From assembly GCA_910589085.1 (NCBI GenBank), contig CAJUSG010000002.1, positions 1 to 64,000 on the forward strand: DNA of 64,000 bases. Direction: 5' to 3'. The DNA comes from an uncultured Oscillospiraceae bacterium (GTDB lineage Bacteria > Bacillota > Clostridia > Oscillospirales > Oscillospiraceae). Below the pieces are notes generated by a model, which was given only the letters and a program-made list of their open reading frames with translations, was not told the origin of the DNA and ran no database searches. This document shows, piece after piece, positions 43,122-52,568 of this stretch. Made by a program: the position numbers and the translations under genes. The stretch's first letter is position 1; the number at the start of each line of letters is the position of its first letter.

Positions 43122-44386
43122 GGCGGTTTTTATCTCTGACATTATCCCTGATACTGCTGGCCGGTTGCTCCCCCAGCCAGCCGGCGGACCGGCAGGTTGA
43201 TCTCTCCCAGCCCCCTGCCCAGTCCCTGGAGGTCCCCCCTCCCCCGCCGGAGCCCGAGCCCGAACCGGAGCCCATTGTCGCCCACCTGATGGTGGGCGGG
43301 GATGTGATGAGCCACACCCCTCTCACCGACGACTGCTACGTGGCGGAGACGGACAGCTACGACTACACCCATGTTCTCCAGTTCGCCGCCCCCCAGCTGG
43401 CCCTGGCCGACTACGCCGCGGCCAATCTGGAGACCCCGCTGGCCGGAGGCCAACACTCGGGCTACCCCCGGTTCAACTCCCCGGACGAGCTGGCCTGGAA
43501 CATCAGGGAGGCGGGCTTCGACCTGCTGTCCACCGCAAACAACCACACCAAGGACAAGGGGATGGAGGGCCTGTTCCGCACCCTGGACGTGCTGGACCAG
43601 GCCGGGGTGGCCCACGTGGGCACCTACCGCTCCCAGGAGGAGCGGGACGCCAGTCACGGCATCCACGTGGCCGACGTGGGGGGCATCTCGGTGGCCTTTC
43701 TGGCCTATACATACGGCCTCAACGGCTTTCGCATTGACGACGACCTGCGCTTCTCCGCCAACCTGTTCAACCTGGACTACTACACCACCCTGTGCAATCC
43801 CGACTACCAGCTTCTGGAGGAGGATATGGCCGCCGCCCGCGCTCTGGAGACCGACCTCATCGCCGTCATCGTCCACTGGGGCAACGAGTACCGCACCCAG
43901 CAGAATGTCCACCAGGAGAATCTGGCCCAGTTTCTGGTAGGCCAGGGGGCGGACCTGGTACTGGGGGGCCACCCCCACGTGCTCCAGCCCTACATGACCG
44001 TCACCGCCCCGGGCTTCGACGGCCAGGAGAGGGAGGGCTTCGTCATCTACTCTCTGGGCAACTTCATCTCCAACCAGAATTTTGCCGACGACCCCTGGCA
44101 GGACCTGGCCACCAAGACCACCGTCATCCTGGACCTGGAGCTGACCAAGACCCCGGAGGGGGACGCCTCCCTCACCGACGTGCGCTACACCCCCTACTAC
44201 ATGCTCCACCGCAACCGCCAGCCGGTGGGGGAGCGCCGCCACCTGGTGAATGTCCACCAGGCCATGGCCGAGTACGAGGCGGGAGACAGCGAGCTCATCG
44301 ACCAGCGCGCGTACGCCTCCCTCCAGAAGGCGCTGGACCTCTGCCACGAGGTGCTGGGCCCCGAGGGGGACAGGCCCTCTGAATAA
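43118..44386 (+). CDS. CapA family lipoprotein (poly-gamma-glutamate synthesis-like)
   Basis: A 422-residue lipoprotein with lipobox LILLAGC, a Pro/Glu-rich spacer (about 38-52), then a metallophosphatase-like CapA domain: MVGGDVMSHTPL, NLETPL, STANNHTKDKGMEG, VHWGNEY, and LGGHPHVLQPY. Often linked to capsule or wall polymer work. It overlaps the previous gene (ATGA), so the two lipoproteins form one operon. Confidence 0.92.
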   Translation: MRRFLSLTLSLILLAGCSPSQPADRQVDLSQPPAQSLEVPPPPPEPEPEPEPIVAHLMVGGDVMSHTPLTDDCYVAETDSYDYTHVLQFAAPQLALADYAAANLETPLAGGQHSGYPRFNSPDELAWNIREAGFDLLSTANNHTKDKGMEGLFRTLDVLDQAGVAHVGTYRSQEERDASHGIHVADVGGISVAFLAYTYGLNGFRIDDDLRFSANLFNLDYYTTLCNPDYQLLEEDMAAARALETDLIAVIVHWGNEYRTQQNVHQENLAQFLVGQGADLVLGGHPHVLQPYMTVTAPGFDGQEREGFVIYSLGNFISNQNFADDPWQDLATKTTVILDLELTKTPEGDASLTDVRYTPYYMLHRNRQPVGERRHLVNVHQAMAEYEAGDSELIDQRAYASLQKALDLCHEVLGPEGDRPSE

Positions 44387-44391
44387 GCGAA

Positions 44392-44425
44392 CCGCCCGCC
44401 TCATTAGGAGGCGGGCGGATTTTTA
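44392..44425. terminator. Terminator shared by capA and the MATE gene
   Basis: CCGCCCGCCTC/GAGGCGGGCGG, 11-bp stem, T-run on the plus strand. Confidence 0.88.
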
Positions 44426-45781
44426 TTCCGGAAGCAGGGTTTTCCGTTTGCGCAGGAACAGGGTCAGGGTGGTGGCAGAGGCCAGCACGTCGGCCACCGG
44501 CTCGGCCACATAGATGCCCATCACATTCCGGGTCACCAGGGGCAGGACGATGGCCAGGGGCACCAGCAGAATCACCTTGCGCAGCAGGGCCAGAAACAGG
44601 CTGGTCTTGGCCTGGCCCATAGCCATAAAGGCGGCCTGGCAGGCCATCTGGGCTCCAAAGGCCCAGATACCCCCGAAAAAGATGGGCATCACCCGTCCCA
44701 CCAGCTCCACCAGCTCCCGGTCGTCGTTGAAGATGAGGGCCAGCGGCCTGGGGAACAGGGTCACCACCAGAAAGGCGGTCACGGTAACGGCGAGGGTGGT
44801 CCGCAGCAGCAGGCGGAAGGTCTGGCGCACTCTGGCGTAATTCCGGGCCCCAAAGTTATAGCTCATAATGGGCTGGACCCCCTGAGTGATCCCCTGAACG
44901 GGCATCACCACCATCTGCATCACGCTCTGCATCACGGTCACGGTGCCCACATACAGGTCCCCGCCATAGTGCTGCAGGCCGGAGTTCAGAACCACCGTCA
45001 CCAGGCTCTCGGTGGACTGCATAATAAAGGGAGCCACCCCCAGGGCGGCAATTTTCCCCACCACCGCCCGCTCCAGGCGGAGATTTTTCCGGCGGATGCG
45101 CAGCCCGGACCGCCGGGAGCACAGAAAGCCCACCACCCAGCAGGCGCTCACCCCCTGGGAGATGATGGTGGCCAGGGCCGCCCCCTTCACGTTCAGCTGA
45201 AGGACGAAGATGAACAGCGGGTCCAGCAGAATATTCAGCACCGCCCCGATGAGCACCGAGCACATTGCCACCAGGGCCTGACCCTGGGCGGTGATATAGG
45301 CGTTGAGCCCCAGGGCCAGCTGGACAAAGACGGTGCCCATCAGATAGATGGAGATGTAGTCCAAAGCGTAGCCGATGGTGGCCTCCGAGGCGCCGAAGGC
45401 CATAAGGACCGGCTCCTTGACCAGGGAAAACACCGCCGTCAGCAGGGCGGCCAGCATCAGCAGCAGGGCGGTGGAGCTGCCCAGAATTTTCTCCGCCCCC
45501 TCCCGGTCCCCCGCCCCCAGGCGGATAGAGGCCAAGGGGGCGCCCCCCATGCCGGCGAAGGCGGTAAAGGCGGAGATCAGCATAAGGATGGGAAAGGTGA
45601 CCCCCAGTCCGGTGAGGGCGGCCCGGCCCACCTCCGGGATATGGCCGATGTAGATGCGGTCCACGATGTTGTAGAGCATATTGATGAGCTGGGCCGCCAC
45701 CGCGGGCAGGGCCAGCTTTACCATCAGCGGTCCGACAGGGGCGCTGGCCAGGGCCGCCTCGCTCTTGTGCGCCTGGGACAA
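44423..45781 (-). CDS. MATE family efflux transporter
   Basis: A 452-residue, 12-helix multidrug/toxin pump. LALPAVAAQLINMLYNIVDRIYIGHIP is the N-terminal signature (two parts), QGITQGVQPIMSYNFGARNYARVR the mid-protein repeat. TTG 45781 is chosen since GGAGGAG lies six bases upstream and the protein then starts SQAHKSEAALASAP; no ATG fits. Cation (H+ or Na+) coupling is not deducible. Confidence 0.9.
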   Translation of the reverse strand: MSQAHKSEAALASAPVGPLMVKLALPAVAAQLINMLYNIVDRIYIGHIPEVGRAALTGLGVTFPILMLISAFTAFAGMGGAPLASIRLGAGDREGAEKILGSSTALLLMLAALLTAVFSLVKEPVLMAFGASEATIGYALDYISIYLMGTVFVQLALGLNAYITAQGQALVAMCSVLIGAVLNILLDPLFIFVLQLNVKGAALATIISQGVSACWVVGFLCSRRSGLRIRRKNLRLERAVVGKIAALGVAPFIMQSTESLVTVVLNSGLQHYGGDLYVGTVTVMQSVMQMVVMPVQGITQGVQPIMSYNFGARNYARVRQTFRLLLRTTLAVTVTAFLVVTLFPRPLALIFNDDRELVELVGRVMPIFFGGIWAFGAQMACQAAFMAMGQAKTSLFLALLRKVILLVPLAIVLPLVTRNVMGIYVAEPVADVLASATTLTLFLRKRKTLLPE

Positions 45782-45900
45782 GGTTTTCTCCTCCAATCCA
45801 ATCTGCGCCCCATCCCCTTGGAGGAGGCGCGCCCGATTTATGACGTTAGAGGGCAGTATACCACAGATCTCCGCAAAAAGGAAGGGAAATCTTCCCCGAG

Positions 45901-45929
45901 TTGACGGCTTCGGCAAAGACTGCTATACT
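45901..45929 (+). promoter_or_regulatory. Promoter of the YgiQ gene
   Basis: TTGACG (45901-45906), 17-base spacer, TATACT (45924-45929). Confidence 0.8.
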
Positions 45930-45988
45930 GGTGACAGCGCGGGGCGGAGAGGCCGCTTCCGCACAAGACAGAAAGGGGAGGGACCGCC

Positions 45989-47941
45989 GTGCCCTTTGAC
46001 CGAGACTTATTTCTCCCTGTGACCGGGGCGGACATGGCCCGCCGGGGCTGGGATTTTTACGATTTCCTCCTCATCACCGGGGATGCCTATGTGGACCACC
46101 CCTCCTTTGGCCCGGCCATCATCGGCCGTATTTTAGAGGCCGAGGGCTACCGTGTGGCCGTTCTGGCCCAGCCGGACTGGCACAGCGCGGAGGCCTTCCG
46201 GTCACTGGGCCGGCCCCGGCTGGGGGTGCTCATCGGGGCGGGGAACATCGACTCCATGGTGGCCCACTACACCGCCGCCAGAAAGCGCCGCCATGACGAC
46301 GCCTACTCCCCCGGCCGGAGGGCGGGCCTGCGGCCCGACCACGCCACGGTGGTCTACTCCAACCGGGTGCGGGAGGCTTTTGGGGATATCCCCATCATCA
46401 TCGGCGGCCTGGAGGCCAGCCTGCGCCGCTTTGCCCATTACGACTACTGGGAGGACAAGGTGCGCCGCTCGGTCCTCTTCGATTCTCAGGCGGACATCCT
46501 CACCTACGGCATGGGTGAGGCCGCCACCCTGGAGATCGCCGCCCGACTGGCCTCGGGCACTCCCGTCTCGGAGATCACCGACGTGCGGGGCACCTGCGTC
46601 ATTGTCAGATACCCCGATATCTGCGCCTACCCCCGGGTGGAGGTCCCCTCCTTCGAGGAGGTCTCCGCCTCCAAGACGGCCTACGCCCGGGCCAACATGG
46701 CGGAGTACCAGGAGCACGACGCGGTGTCGGGCAGGGCCATTGTCCAAAGGCACGGGGACCGCTTTCTGATTGTCAACCCCCCGGCCTTCCCTCTGACCAC
46801 CCAAGAGCTGGACCGGGTGGCCGAGCTGCCCTACGTCCGGGAGCCCCACCCCATGTACGACGACCTGGGGGGCGTGCCCGCCATCGAGGAGGTCCGCTTC
46901 TCGGTGACCCACAACCGGGGCTGCTTCGGGGCGTGCAATTTCTGCTCCCTGGCCTTTCACCAGGGGCGGACTATCTCCTGCCGCAGCCACGACAGCGTCA
47001 TCCGGGAGGTGAAGCTGCTGACGGCCCACCCGGGCTTCAAGGGCTACATCCACGACGTAGGGGGCCCCTCGGCCACCTTCCGGCGGCCCTCCTGCCAGAA
47101 GCAGCTGAAAAGCGGCATGTGCCGGAACCGGGCCTGTCTGGCCCCGGAGCCCTGCCCCAACCTGGACGCCGATCACACGGACTACATGCTGCTTCTGCGC
47201 AAGCTGCGGGAAATTCCCAAGGTAAAAAAGGTCTTCATCCGCTCGGGCATCCGCTTTGACTACCTGATGAAAGACCCCAGCGGGGAGTTCTTCACCGACC
47301 TGGTGCAGCACCACATCTCGGGCCAGCTGAAGGTGGCCCCGGAGCACTGCGTGGCCCACACCCTGGACTACATGGGCAAGCCCCATATCCAGGTCTATGA
47401 GAAATTCCGTGAGAAGTACTTCAAGCTCAACCGCCGCTATGGCAAGGACCAGTATCTGGTGCCCTACCTGATCTCCTCCCACCCGGGCTGCACCCTGGAG
47501 GACGCCGTCCAGCTGGCGGAGTGGTTGAACAGGCAGGGCCACATGCCGGAGCAGGTCCAGGACTTCTACCCCACCCCCGGCACTCTGGCCACCTGCATGT
47601 GGTACACCGGCATCGACCCCCGGACCATGAAGCCGGTATTTGTCCCCAAAACGCCCCATGACAAGGCGCTCCAGCGGGCGCTGATGCAGTGGCGCAAGCC
47701 CCAGAACCGGAAGCTGGTGCTGGAGGCTCTCCACAGGACGGGCCGCGAGGACCTAATCGGCTACGGCAAGCACTGCCTGGTAAAGCCGGAGCGGGGAACG
47801 TCCGCAGGGGGCGGTCACCGTGCCGCCCCGAAACCAAAACCCACCGCTCCAAAACAGAAATCCTCCGCCGCCAAAGATAAATCCCGCCCCCCGAAAGCAA
47901 CCCGCAAACAGGGCTGGGCAAAGCCCCGCAAAAAACATTAA
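45989..47941 (+). CDS. YgiQ family radical SAM protein
   Basis: A 650-residue protein with an N-terminal B12-binding-like domain (YDFLLITGDAYVDHPSFGPAIIGR), and the radical SAM cluster motif RGCFGACNFCSLAFHQG near 310-327. A C-terminal family domain has VAPEHCVAHTLDYMGKP. The last 50 residues are Lys/Pro-rich and disordered (APKPKPTAPKQK). Reaction unknown. GTG 45989 with GGGAGG seven bases ahead. Confidence 0.94.
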   Translation: MPFDRDLFLPVTGADMARRGWDFYDFLLITGDAYVDHPSFGPAIIGRILEAEGYRVAVLAQPDWHSAEAFRSLGRPRLGVLIGAGNIDSMVAHYTAARKRRHDDAYSPGRRAGLRPDHATVVYSNRVREAFGDIPIIIGGLEASLRRFAHYDYWEDKVRRSVLFDSQADILTYGMGEAATLEIAARLASGTPVSEITDVRGTCVIVRYPDICAYPRVEVPSFEEVSASKTAYARANMAEYQEHDAVSGRAIVQRHGDRFLIVNPPAFPLTTQELDRVAELPYVREPHPMYDDLGGVPAIEEVRFSVTHNRGCFGACNFCSLAFHQGRTISCRSHDSVIREVKLLTAHPGFKGYIHDVGGPSATFRRPSCQKQLKSGMCRNRACLAPEPCPNLDADHTDYMLLLRKLREIPKVKKVFIRSGIRFDYLMKDPSGEFFTDLVQHHISGQLKVAPEHCVAHTLDYMGKPHIQVYEKFREKYFKLNRRYGKDQYLVPYLISSHPGCTLEDAVQLAEWLNRQGHMPEQVQDFYPTPGTLATCMWYTGIDPRTMKPVFVPKTPHDKALQRALMQWRKPQNRKLVLEALHRTGREDLIGYGKHCLVKPERGTSAGGGHRAAPKPKPTAPKQKSSAAKDKSRPPKATRKQGWAKPRKKH

Positions 47942-47973
47942 CCCCCTCCGCCGCTCCCGGCAAAGGGGGTTTT
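47941..47973 (+). terminator. Terminator after the YgiQ gene
   Basis: ACCCCCT pairs with AGGGGGT, followed by TTTTC. Confidence 0.75.
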
Positions 47974-47978
47974 CTTGC

Positions 47979-48689
47979 TCACAGCCACAGGACCACCCGA
48001 TACATCAGCACGAAGTGGGCGACACTGCCCAGCAGGATAAACACATGGAAAATTTCGTGGCAGCCGAATTTAGGGTTGTCCCGGCCGGGCCACTTGACGG
48101 CGTAGAGCACGCCGCCCACGGTATACAGCACTCCGCCGGCCAGCAGCCAGAAGAAGCCGGCGGCCGGCAGGGCGCGGTAGATGGGTACGATGGCGAAGAT
48201 CGCCAGCCAGCCCATAAAGAGATAGATGGCGCTGGTGAGCCACCTGGGGATGGCCAGCCTGGTGATGGTGAGCACCGTCCCGGCGGCGGCCAGAACCCAC
48301 ACGGCGGCCATCAGGGGGATGCCGCCCGCCGCCCGCAGGACGGTAAGGCACAGGGGGGTATAGCTCCCTGCGATCAGCAGATAGATGGAGCAGTGGTCAT
48401 ATTTCCGCAGGGCCAGCCGGCCGGCCACCGGGACATTGAGGCAGTGATACAGGGTGCTGGCGGTGTAGAGGCAGATCATAGACACTCCGTAGACGGCGAA
48501 CAGCCCGAACAGCAGCCACCGGCCCGCCCCGGCCGACCGGACCAGCAGGGCAACGGTGCCCGCCAGGGCCAGCGCCGCCCCCGCTCCGTGGGTGACAGCC
48601 GACCAGGGGCGCAGGCCGTCGTAGGGGTCCCGCACCTCACTCCGGCGGCGGGGCCTGATATTCATGGCAGCGGCTGCGGTGTTGCTCAT
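47979..48689 (-). CDS. Hemolysin III / PAQR family membrane protein
   Basis: A 236-residue, seven-helix protein. VTHGAGAALALAG near 33, STLYHCLN near 78, KYDHCSIYLLIAGSYTP near 95, and GCHEIFHVFILLGSVAHF at the end carry the family's conserved His/Asp metal ligands. Relatives include TrhA, which tunes membrane energetics; true haemolysis is unlikely. Confidence 0.92.
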   Translation of the reverse strand: MSNTAAAAMNIRPRRRSEVRDPYDGLRPWSAVTHGAGAALALAGTVALLVRSAGAGRWLLFGLFAVYGVSMICLYTASTLYHCLNVPVAGRLALRKYDHCSIYLLIAGSYTPLCLTVLRAAGGIPLMAAVWVLAAAGTVLTITRLAIPRWLTSAIYLFMGWLAIFAIVPIYRALPAAGFFWLLAGGVLYTVGGVLYAVKWPGRDNPKFGCHEIFHVFILLGSVAHFVLMYRVVLWL

Positions 48690-48811
48690 AGGGCACGCTC
48701 CTTTCCAAGGTCGGCGGTTTATTCTTCTTTATTACAGTATAACGCAGGCCGCCGGAAATATCAATATAAAAAATCACCAAATATAATTTTAAAAATCATA
48801 TTGTGGGGTGT

Positions 48812-48845
48812 AAAAAACAGCGCCGGCAGACCGGCGCTGTTTTTT
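48812..48845 (-). terminator. Terminator of the ferredoxin gene
   Basis: AACAGCGCCGG/CCGGCGCTGTT stem with A and T tracts on both sides. Confidence 0.88.
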
Positions 48846-48851
48846 CTGGTT

Positions 48852-49022
48852 TCAGCCCTGAGAGATTGCGCTCATGGGGCAGGTGCCAGCGCAGGAGCCG
48901 CAATCGATGCAGGCGCCGGCGTCGATGACGTACTGGGAATCGCCCTGAGAGATGGCGCCCACGGGGCAGCCGTCCACACAGGAGCCGCAGCTGATGCAAG
49001 CGTCACTGATAACATAGGCCAT
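48852..49022 (-). CDS. 2x[4Fe-4S] ferredoxin (clostridial type)
   Basis: A 56-residue electron carrier starting MAYVISDACISCG. Two CxxCxxCxxxC motifs, CISCGSCVDGCPVGAI and CIDCGSCAGTCPMSAI, bind two clusters. The halves are clear internal duplicates, each ending AISQG. GGAGGTG lies about seven bases upstream of ATG 49022. Confidence 0.96.
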   Translation of the reverse strand: MAYVISDACISCGSCVDGCPVGAISQGDSQYVIDAGACIDCGSCAGTCPMSAISQG

Positions 49023-49232
49023 GATATGTACACCTCCATTAAAATGGTACTCCCTATTCTAGCACATTTTCTGAAAAAAGCAATGTTTATTTTTGGAGAT
49101 TTTAAAACGGCCCGTTCCATTTTGCGGGCGGCCCGCACAAATCCGCGAATCAGGCGCTCCCGGAGTGATTGGCTAAACCCCGGCAAATTGGGGCATGATG
49201 GTAAAAAGACTTTGATGCTGAGGTGATCCTTT

Positions 49233-51656
49233 ATGGCAGACAGCCAATTCACATCCACCGCTCTCGGAGCCATCCGTCTGGCCCAGGAGAACGCCGCCAG
49301 CCTGGGCCACAGCTATGTAGGCAGCGAGCATCTGCTTTTAGGGCTGGCGGGCCAGGAGTTCAGCCCCGCGGCCATGGCGCTGCGCCGCGCGGGGGCGGAC
49401 AGCCGCACCCTCCGCTCCGCCATTGTCCAGCGGGTGGGGACGGGGGTGCCCGCCCGGTCCAGCTTTCAGGGCCTCACCCCCAACTGCTGCATGGCCATCC
49501 AGGGGGCGGTGGCCGAGAGCCGCCGTCTGGGGCAGAACGCGGTCAATTCCGAGCATCTTCTCCTGGGCCTTCTGCGCTCGGGCGACAGCGGCGCCCGCCG
49601 TCTGCTGTCCCACTGCGGGGTGGACTGGGAGGGGCTGTACCGCTCGGTCTCGGCCTCTCTGGGGGGCGAGGACAGCCCCAAGCCCCGGACCCGGGAGCCT
49701 GAGCCCCGCCCCGGCGGCGACACCCGCCAGTTGGATCAGTGCGCCCGGGACTTGACCCGCATGGCCGCCGAGGGCCGGCTGGACCCCATGATCGGCCGGC
49801 AGGCGGAGCTGGACCGCCTTGTGCAGATTCTCTCCCGCCGCACCAAGAACAACCCCGCCCTCATCGGCGAGCCAGGGGTGGGCAAGACGGCGGTGGTAGA
49901 GGGTCTGGCCGCCGCCATTGCCGACGGCACCGCCCCCCAGCACCTGGCGGGCAAGCGGCTCTACGCCCTGGACCTGTCCGCCATGGTGGCGGGCACCAAG
50001 TACCGTGGGGAGTTCGAGGAGAAGCTGAAGCACGTCCTCCAGGAGGTCCGCCGGGCGGGGAACATCATCCTGTTCATCGACGAGCTCCACACCATTGTGG
50101 GGGCGGGCAGCGCCGAGGGGGCCATCGACGCGGCCAACATCCTCAAGCCCGCCCTCAGTCGTGGGGAGCTGCAAGTGATCGGGGCCACCACCATCGACGA
50201 GTACCGGAAGTATATCGAGAAGGACGCCGCCCTGGAGCGCCGCTTCCAGCCCATCACCGTCAAGGAGCCCACCCGGGCGGAGGCGCTGGAGATTCTCCGG
50301 GGCCTCCGGGGCCGGTACGAGGCCCACCACCACCTGATTATCTCCGACACCGCCCTGGAGGCGGCGGTAGACCTGTCCTGCCGCTACCTGCCCCAGCGCT
50401 TCCTGCCCGACAAGGCCATCGACCTGGTGGACGAGGCGGCGGCTCAGGCCCGTCTGTCGGGCAAGGCGCTGCCCCCCGAGCTCCAGCGGCTGGAGGGCCG
50501 GGTATCCCAGGCCAGCCGCCAGCTGGCCGACGCGGTGCGTCGCCAGGACTTCGAGCAGGCGGCCATCCTGCGCAACGTGGAACGGGATTTCCGCCGGGAA
50601 CTGGAGCGGGACCGGCAAAAGTGGCAGTCGGGCCAGGGGCAGTTTGCCGTGGAGCCCCACCACATCCAGGCGGTGCTCTCCCAGTGGACAGGGGTGCCCA
50701 TCAGCGACCCCGACGAGGCCGACCGGAAGGCCCTGGCCGGCCTGGACCAGGCCCTGCGCCAGCACATTCTGGGCCAGGACCGGGCAGTGGAGCTGGTGGT
50801 AAAGGCCATCCGCCGGGGCCGCCTGGGGCTGAAGGACCCCCGCCGGCCGGTGGGCTGCTTTCTGCTGCTGGGCCCCAGCGGGGTGGGCAAGACCCAGCTG
50901 TGCCGCTCTCTGGCCCGGGCCCTCTTCGGCAGCGAGGAGGCCCTGCTCCGCTTCGACATGTCGGAGTATATGGAGAGCCACACCGTCTCCCGTCTCATCG
51001 GCTCGCCCCCAGGCTATGTGGGCCACGAGGAGGGGGGCCAGCTCACCGAGCGGGTGCGCCGCCACCCCTGGTCGGTGGTGCTGCTGGACGAGCTGGAGAA
51101 GGCCCACCGGGACATCTGGTCCCTTCTCCTCCAGGTGATGGAGGAGGGGGTGCTCACCGACGCCCAGGGCAAACGGACCGACTTCCGCAACACTGTCCTG
51201 GTGATGACCTCCAACCTGGGGGCCCAGCGGTTCGCCAAGGGCAAGCGGCTGGGCTTCGCCGCCGGTGGGGAGGCGGAGCGGGAGGAGCTGGAAAAGGCCG
51301 TGCTGTCCGACGCCGGGCGCACCTTCGCCCCTGAGTTTCTCAACCGGCTGGACGCCGCTCTGGTGTTCCACCCTCTGGACGGCGGCGCGCTGAACGCCAT
51401 CACCCGCCAGCTGCTGTCCGAGACCAGACAGCGGCTGGACAAGCTGGGGGTGGCCATGGAGGTGGAGGAGGAAGCGGTGTCCCTTCTGGCCGATCAGGGC
51501 AGCAATCGGGAGTATGGAGCCCGGCCTCTCCGCCGGGCCATCGCCTCCCTGGTGGAGGACCCGGCCGCCGATCTGATGCTCACCGGCCAGCTGAAAAAGG
51601 GCGGCACCCTGAAGGTACTGGCCCAGGGAGACCAGGTGCAAGTGCGTCTGGTGTAG
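49233..51656 (+). CDS. clpC: ATP-dependent Clp protease ATP-binding subunit ClpC
   Basis: An 807-residue AAA+ unfoldase. Two Clp_N repeats (about 8-140; ALGAIRLAQENAASLGHSYVGSEHLLLGL), AAA-1 with Walker A GEPGVGKT near 210, a coiled UVR-like middle segment (about 420-455), and AAA-2 with Walker A GPSGVGKT near 550. The ClpP-docking loop is not obvious to the eye. Usually in the ctsR-mcsA-mcsB-clpC operon; here it stands alone, with no CtsR site seen. GAGGTG before the ATG. Confidence 0.94.
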   Translation: MADSQFTSTALGAIRLAQENAASLGHSYVGSEHLLLGLAGQEFSPAAMALRRAGADSRTLRSAIVQRVGTGVPARSSFQGLTPNCCMAIQGAVAESRRLGQNAVNSEHLLLGLLRSGDSGARRLLSHCGVDWEGLYRSVSASLGGEDSPKPRTREPEPRPGGDTRQLDQCARDLTRMAAEGRLDPMIGRQAELDRLVQILSRRTKNNPALIGEPGVGKTAVVEGLAAAIADGTAPQHLAGKRLYALDLSAMVAGTKYRGEFEEKLKHVLQEVRRAGNIILFIDELHTIVGAGSAEGAIDAANILKPALSRGELQVIGATTIDEYRKYIEKDAALERRFQPITVKEPTRAEALEILRGLRGRYEAHHHLIISDTALEAAVDLSCRYLPQRFLPDKAIDLVDEAAAQARLSGKALPPELQRLEGRVSQASRQLADAVRRQDFEQAAILRNVERDFRRELERDRQKWQSGQGQFAVEPHHIQAVLSQWTGVPISDPDEADRKALAGLDQALRQHILGQDRAVELVVKAIRRGRLGLKDPRRPVGCFLLLGPSGVGKTQLCRSLARALFGSEEALLRFDMSEYMESHTVSRLIGSPPGYVGHEEGGQLTERVRRHPWSVVLLDELEKAHRDIWSLLLQVMEEGVLTDAQGKRTDFRNTVLVMTSNLGAQRFAKGKRLGFAAGGEAEREELEKAVLSDAGRTFAPEFLNRLDAALVFHPLDGGALNAITRQLLSETRQRLDKLGVAMEVEEEAVSLLADQGSNREYGARPLRRAIASLVEDPAADLMLTGQLKKGGTLKVLAQGDQVQVRLV

Positions 51657-51762
51657 GCCGCCGGTTTACAATTTCTTCATTAAAATTTAAGGACTTTTTC
51701 GTCGTTTTTTCTCTCTGTCTGTGTTAGAATACCTCCAGCGCATTGAAACGGGGGCTGCATCC

Positions 51763-52455
51763 ATGAACAGACGGAAAATCGTCATTTTGATCCTCACCCT
51801 CCTGCTGCTGTCGGGCGGCGGTTGGTTCCTGTACGCCACCGGCTTCTTCCGGGCCGTCACCTCCCTGCCCCAGCTGCGGGCCTATATCAACCGTTTCGCC
51901 CCCTGCTCCCACCTGCTCTTCTTCCTGCTCCAGTTTCTCTCGGTGGTGCTGGCCCCCATCCCCAGCAACATTGTCGCCGCCGCGGGCGGCGTCCTCTTCG
52001 GTACCTGGCCCGCTTTTCTGCTCACCTTCGGGGCGGTGCTCACCGGGTCGATGCTGGTATTCACCCTGGCCCGGATACTGGGCCGGGACTTTGCCGACCG
52101 GCTTGTCAGCCGGAAGCTGTCGGAGAAATATCAGGAGCTCCTCCGGGCCAAGGCCCCTGTATTCCTCACACTGGCCTTTCTCTTCCCCTTCTTCCCCGAC
52201 GACATGCTGTGCATTCTGGCCGGCCTCACCGCCATCTCCTTTCGCCGCTTCGCCCTCATCGTGGTGCTGGCCCGGCCCTGGGGACTGCTCTTCGCCAGCG
52301 CCCTGGGGGGCGCCTCTCTGGGTCTGTCCCCCTGGGTGATGGTCCCCATCGGCCTGGCGGGGCTGGGCCTGTTTCTCCTGGGGATGCGGTACGGGGACAG
52401 GCTGGAGGCCGCCCTCCTCTCCCGTCTCCGGGAGCGCGGCGGCGGGGAGAGGTAA
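51763..52455 (+). CDS. TVP38/TMEM64 family membrane protein
   Basis: A 230-residue DedA-like/VTT-domain protein with about five hydrophobic segments. Conserved LAPIPSNIVAAAGGVLFG near 68-85, LGRDFADRLV near 108, and FLFPFFPDDMLCILAGLTAIS near 140-160. Possibly lipid scrambling. ATG 51763 follows GGGGG. Confidence 0.88.
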   Translation: MNRRKIVILILTLLLLSGGGWFLYATGFFRAVTSLPQLRAYINRFAPCSHLLFFLLQFLSVVLAPIPSNIVAAAGGVLFGTWPAFLLTFGAVLTGSMLVFTLARILGRDFADRLVSRKLSEKYQELLRAKAPVFLTLAFLFPFFPDDMLCILAGLTAISFRRFALIVVLARPWGLLFASALGGASLGLSPWVMVPIGLAGLGLFLLGMRYGDRLEAALLSRLRERGGGER

Positions 52456-52494
52456 AAATTTGGTGTCCGACACAAAATTTTTACATTTCTCCCC

Positions 52495-52523
52495 TTTACA
52501 AGGGCCTGGAGATATGTTAGAAT
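52495..52523 (+). promoter_or_regulatory. Promoter of the perR-rubrerythrin operon
   Basis: TTTACA (52495-52500), 17-base spacer, TAGAAT (52518-52523). Confidence 0.78.
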
Positions 52524-52530
52524 ACAAGCA

Positions 52531-52551
52531 TAACAATAATCAGTATTGTTA
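52531..52551 (+). promoter_or_regulatory. Palindromic Fur/PerR-type operator
   Basis: Arms TAACAATA and TATTGTTA around a 5-base centre, immediately after the -10 box. Resembles the AT-rich PerR box and implies autorepression. Confidence 0.72.
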
Positions 52552-52568
52552 AGAGGAGGGGAGGGCCC

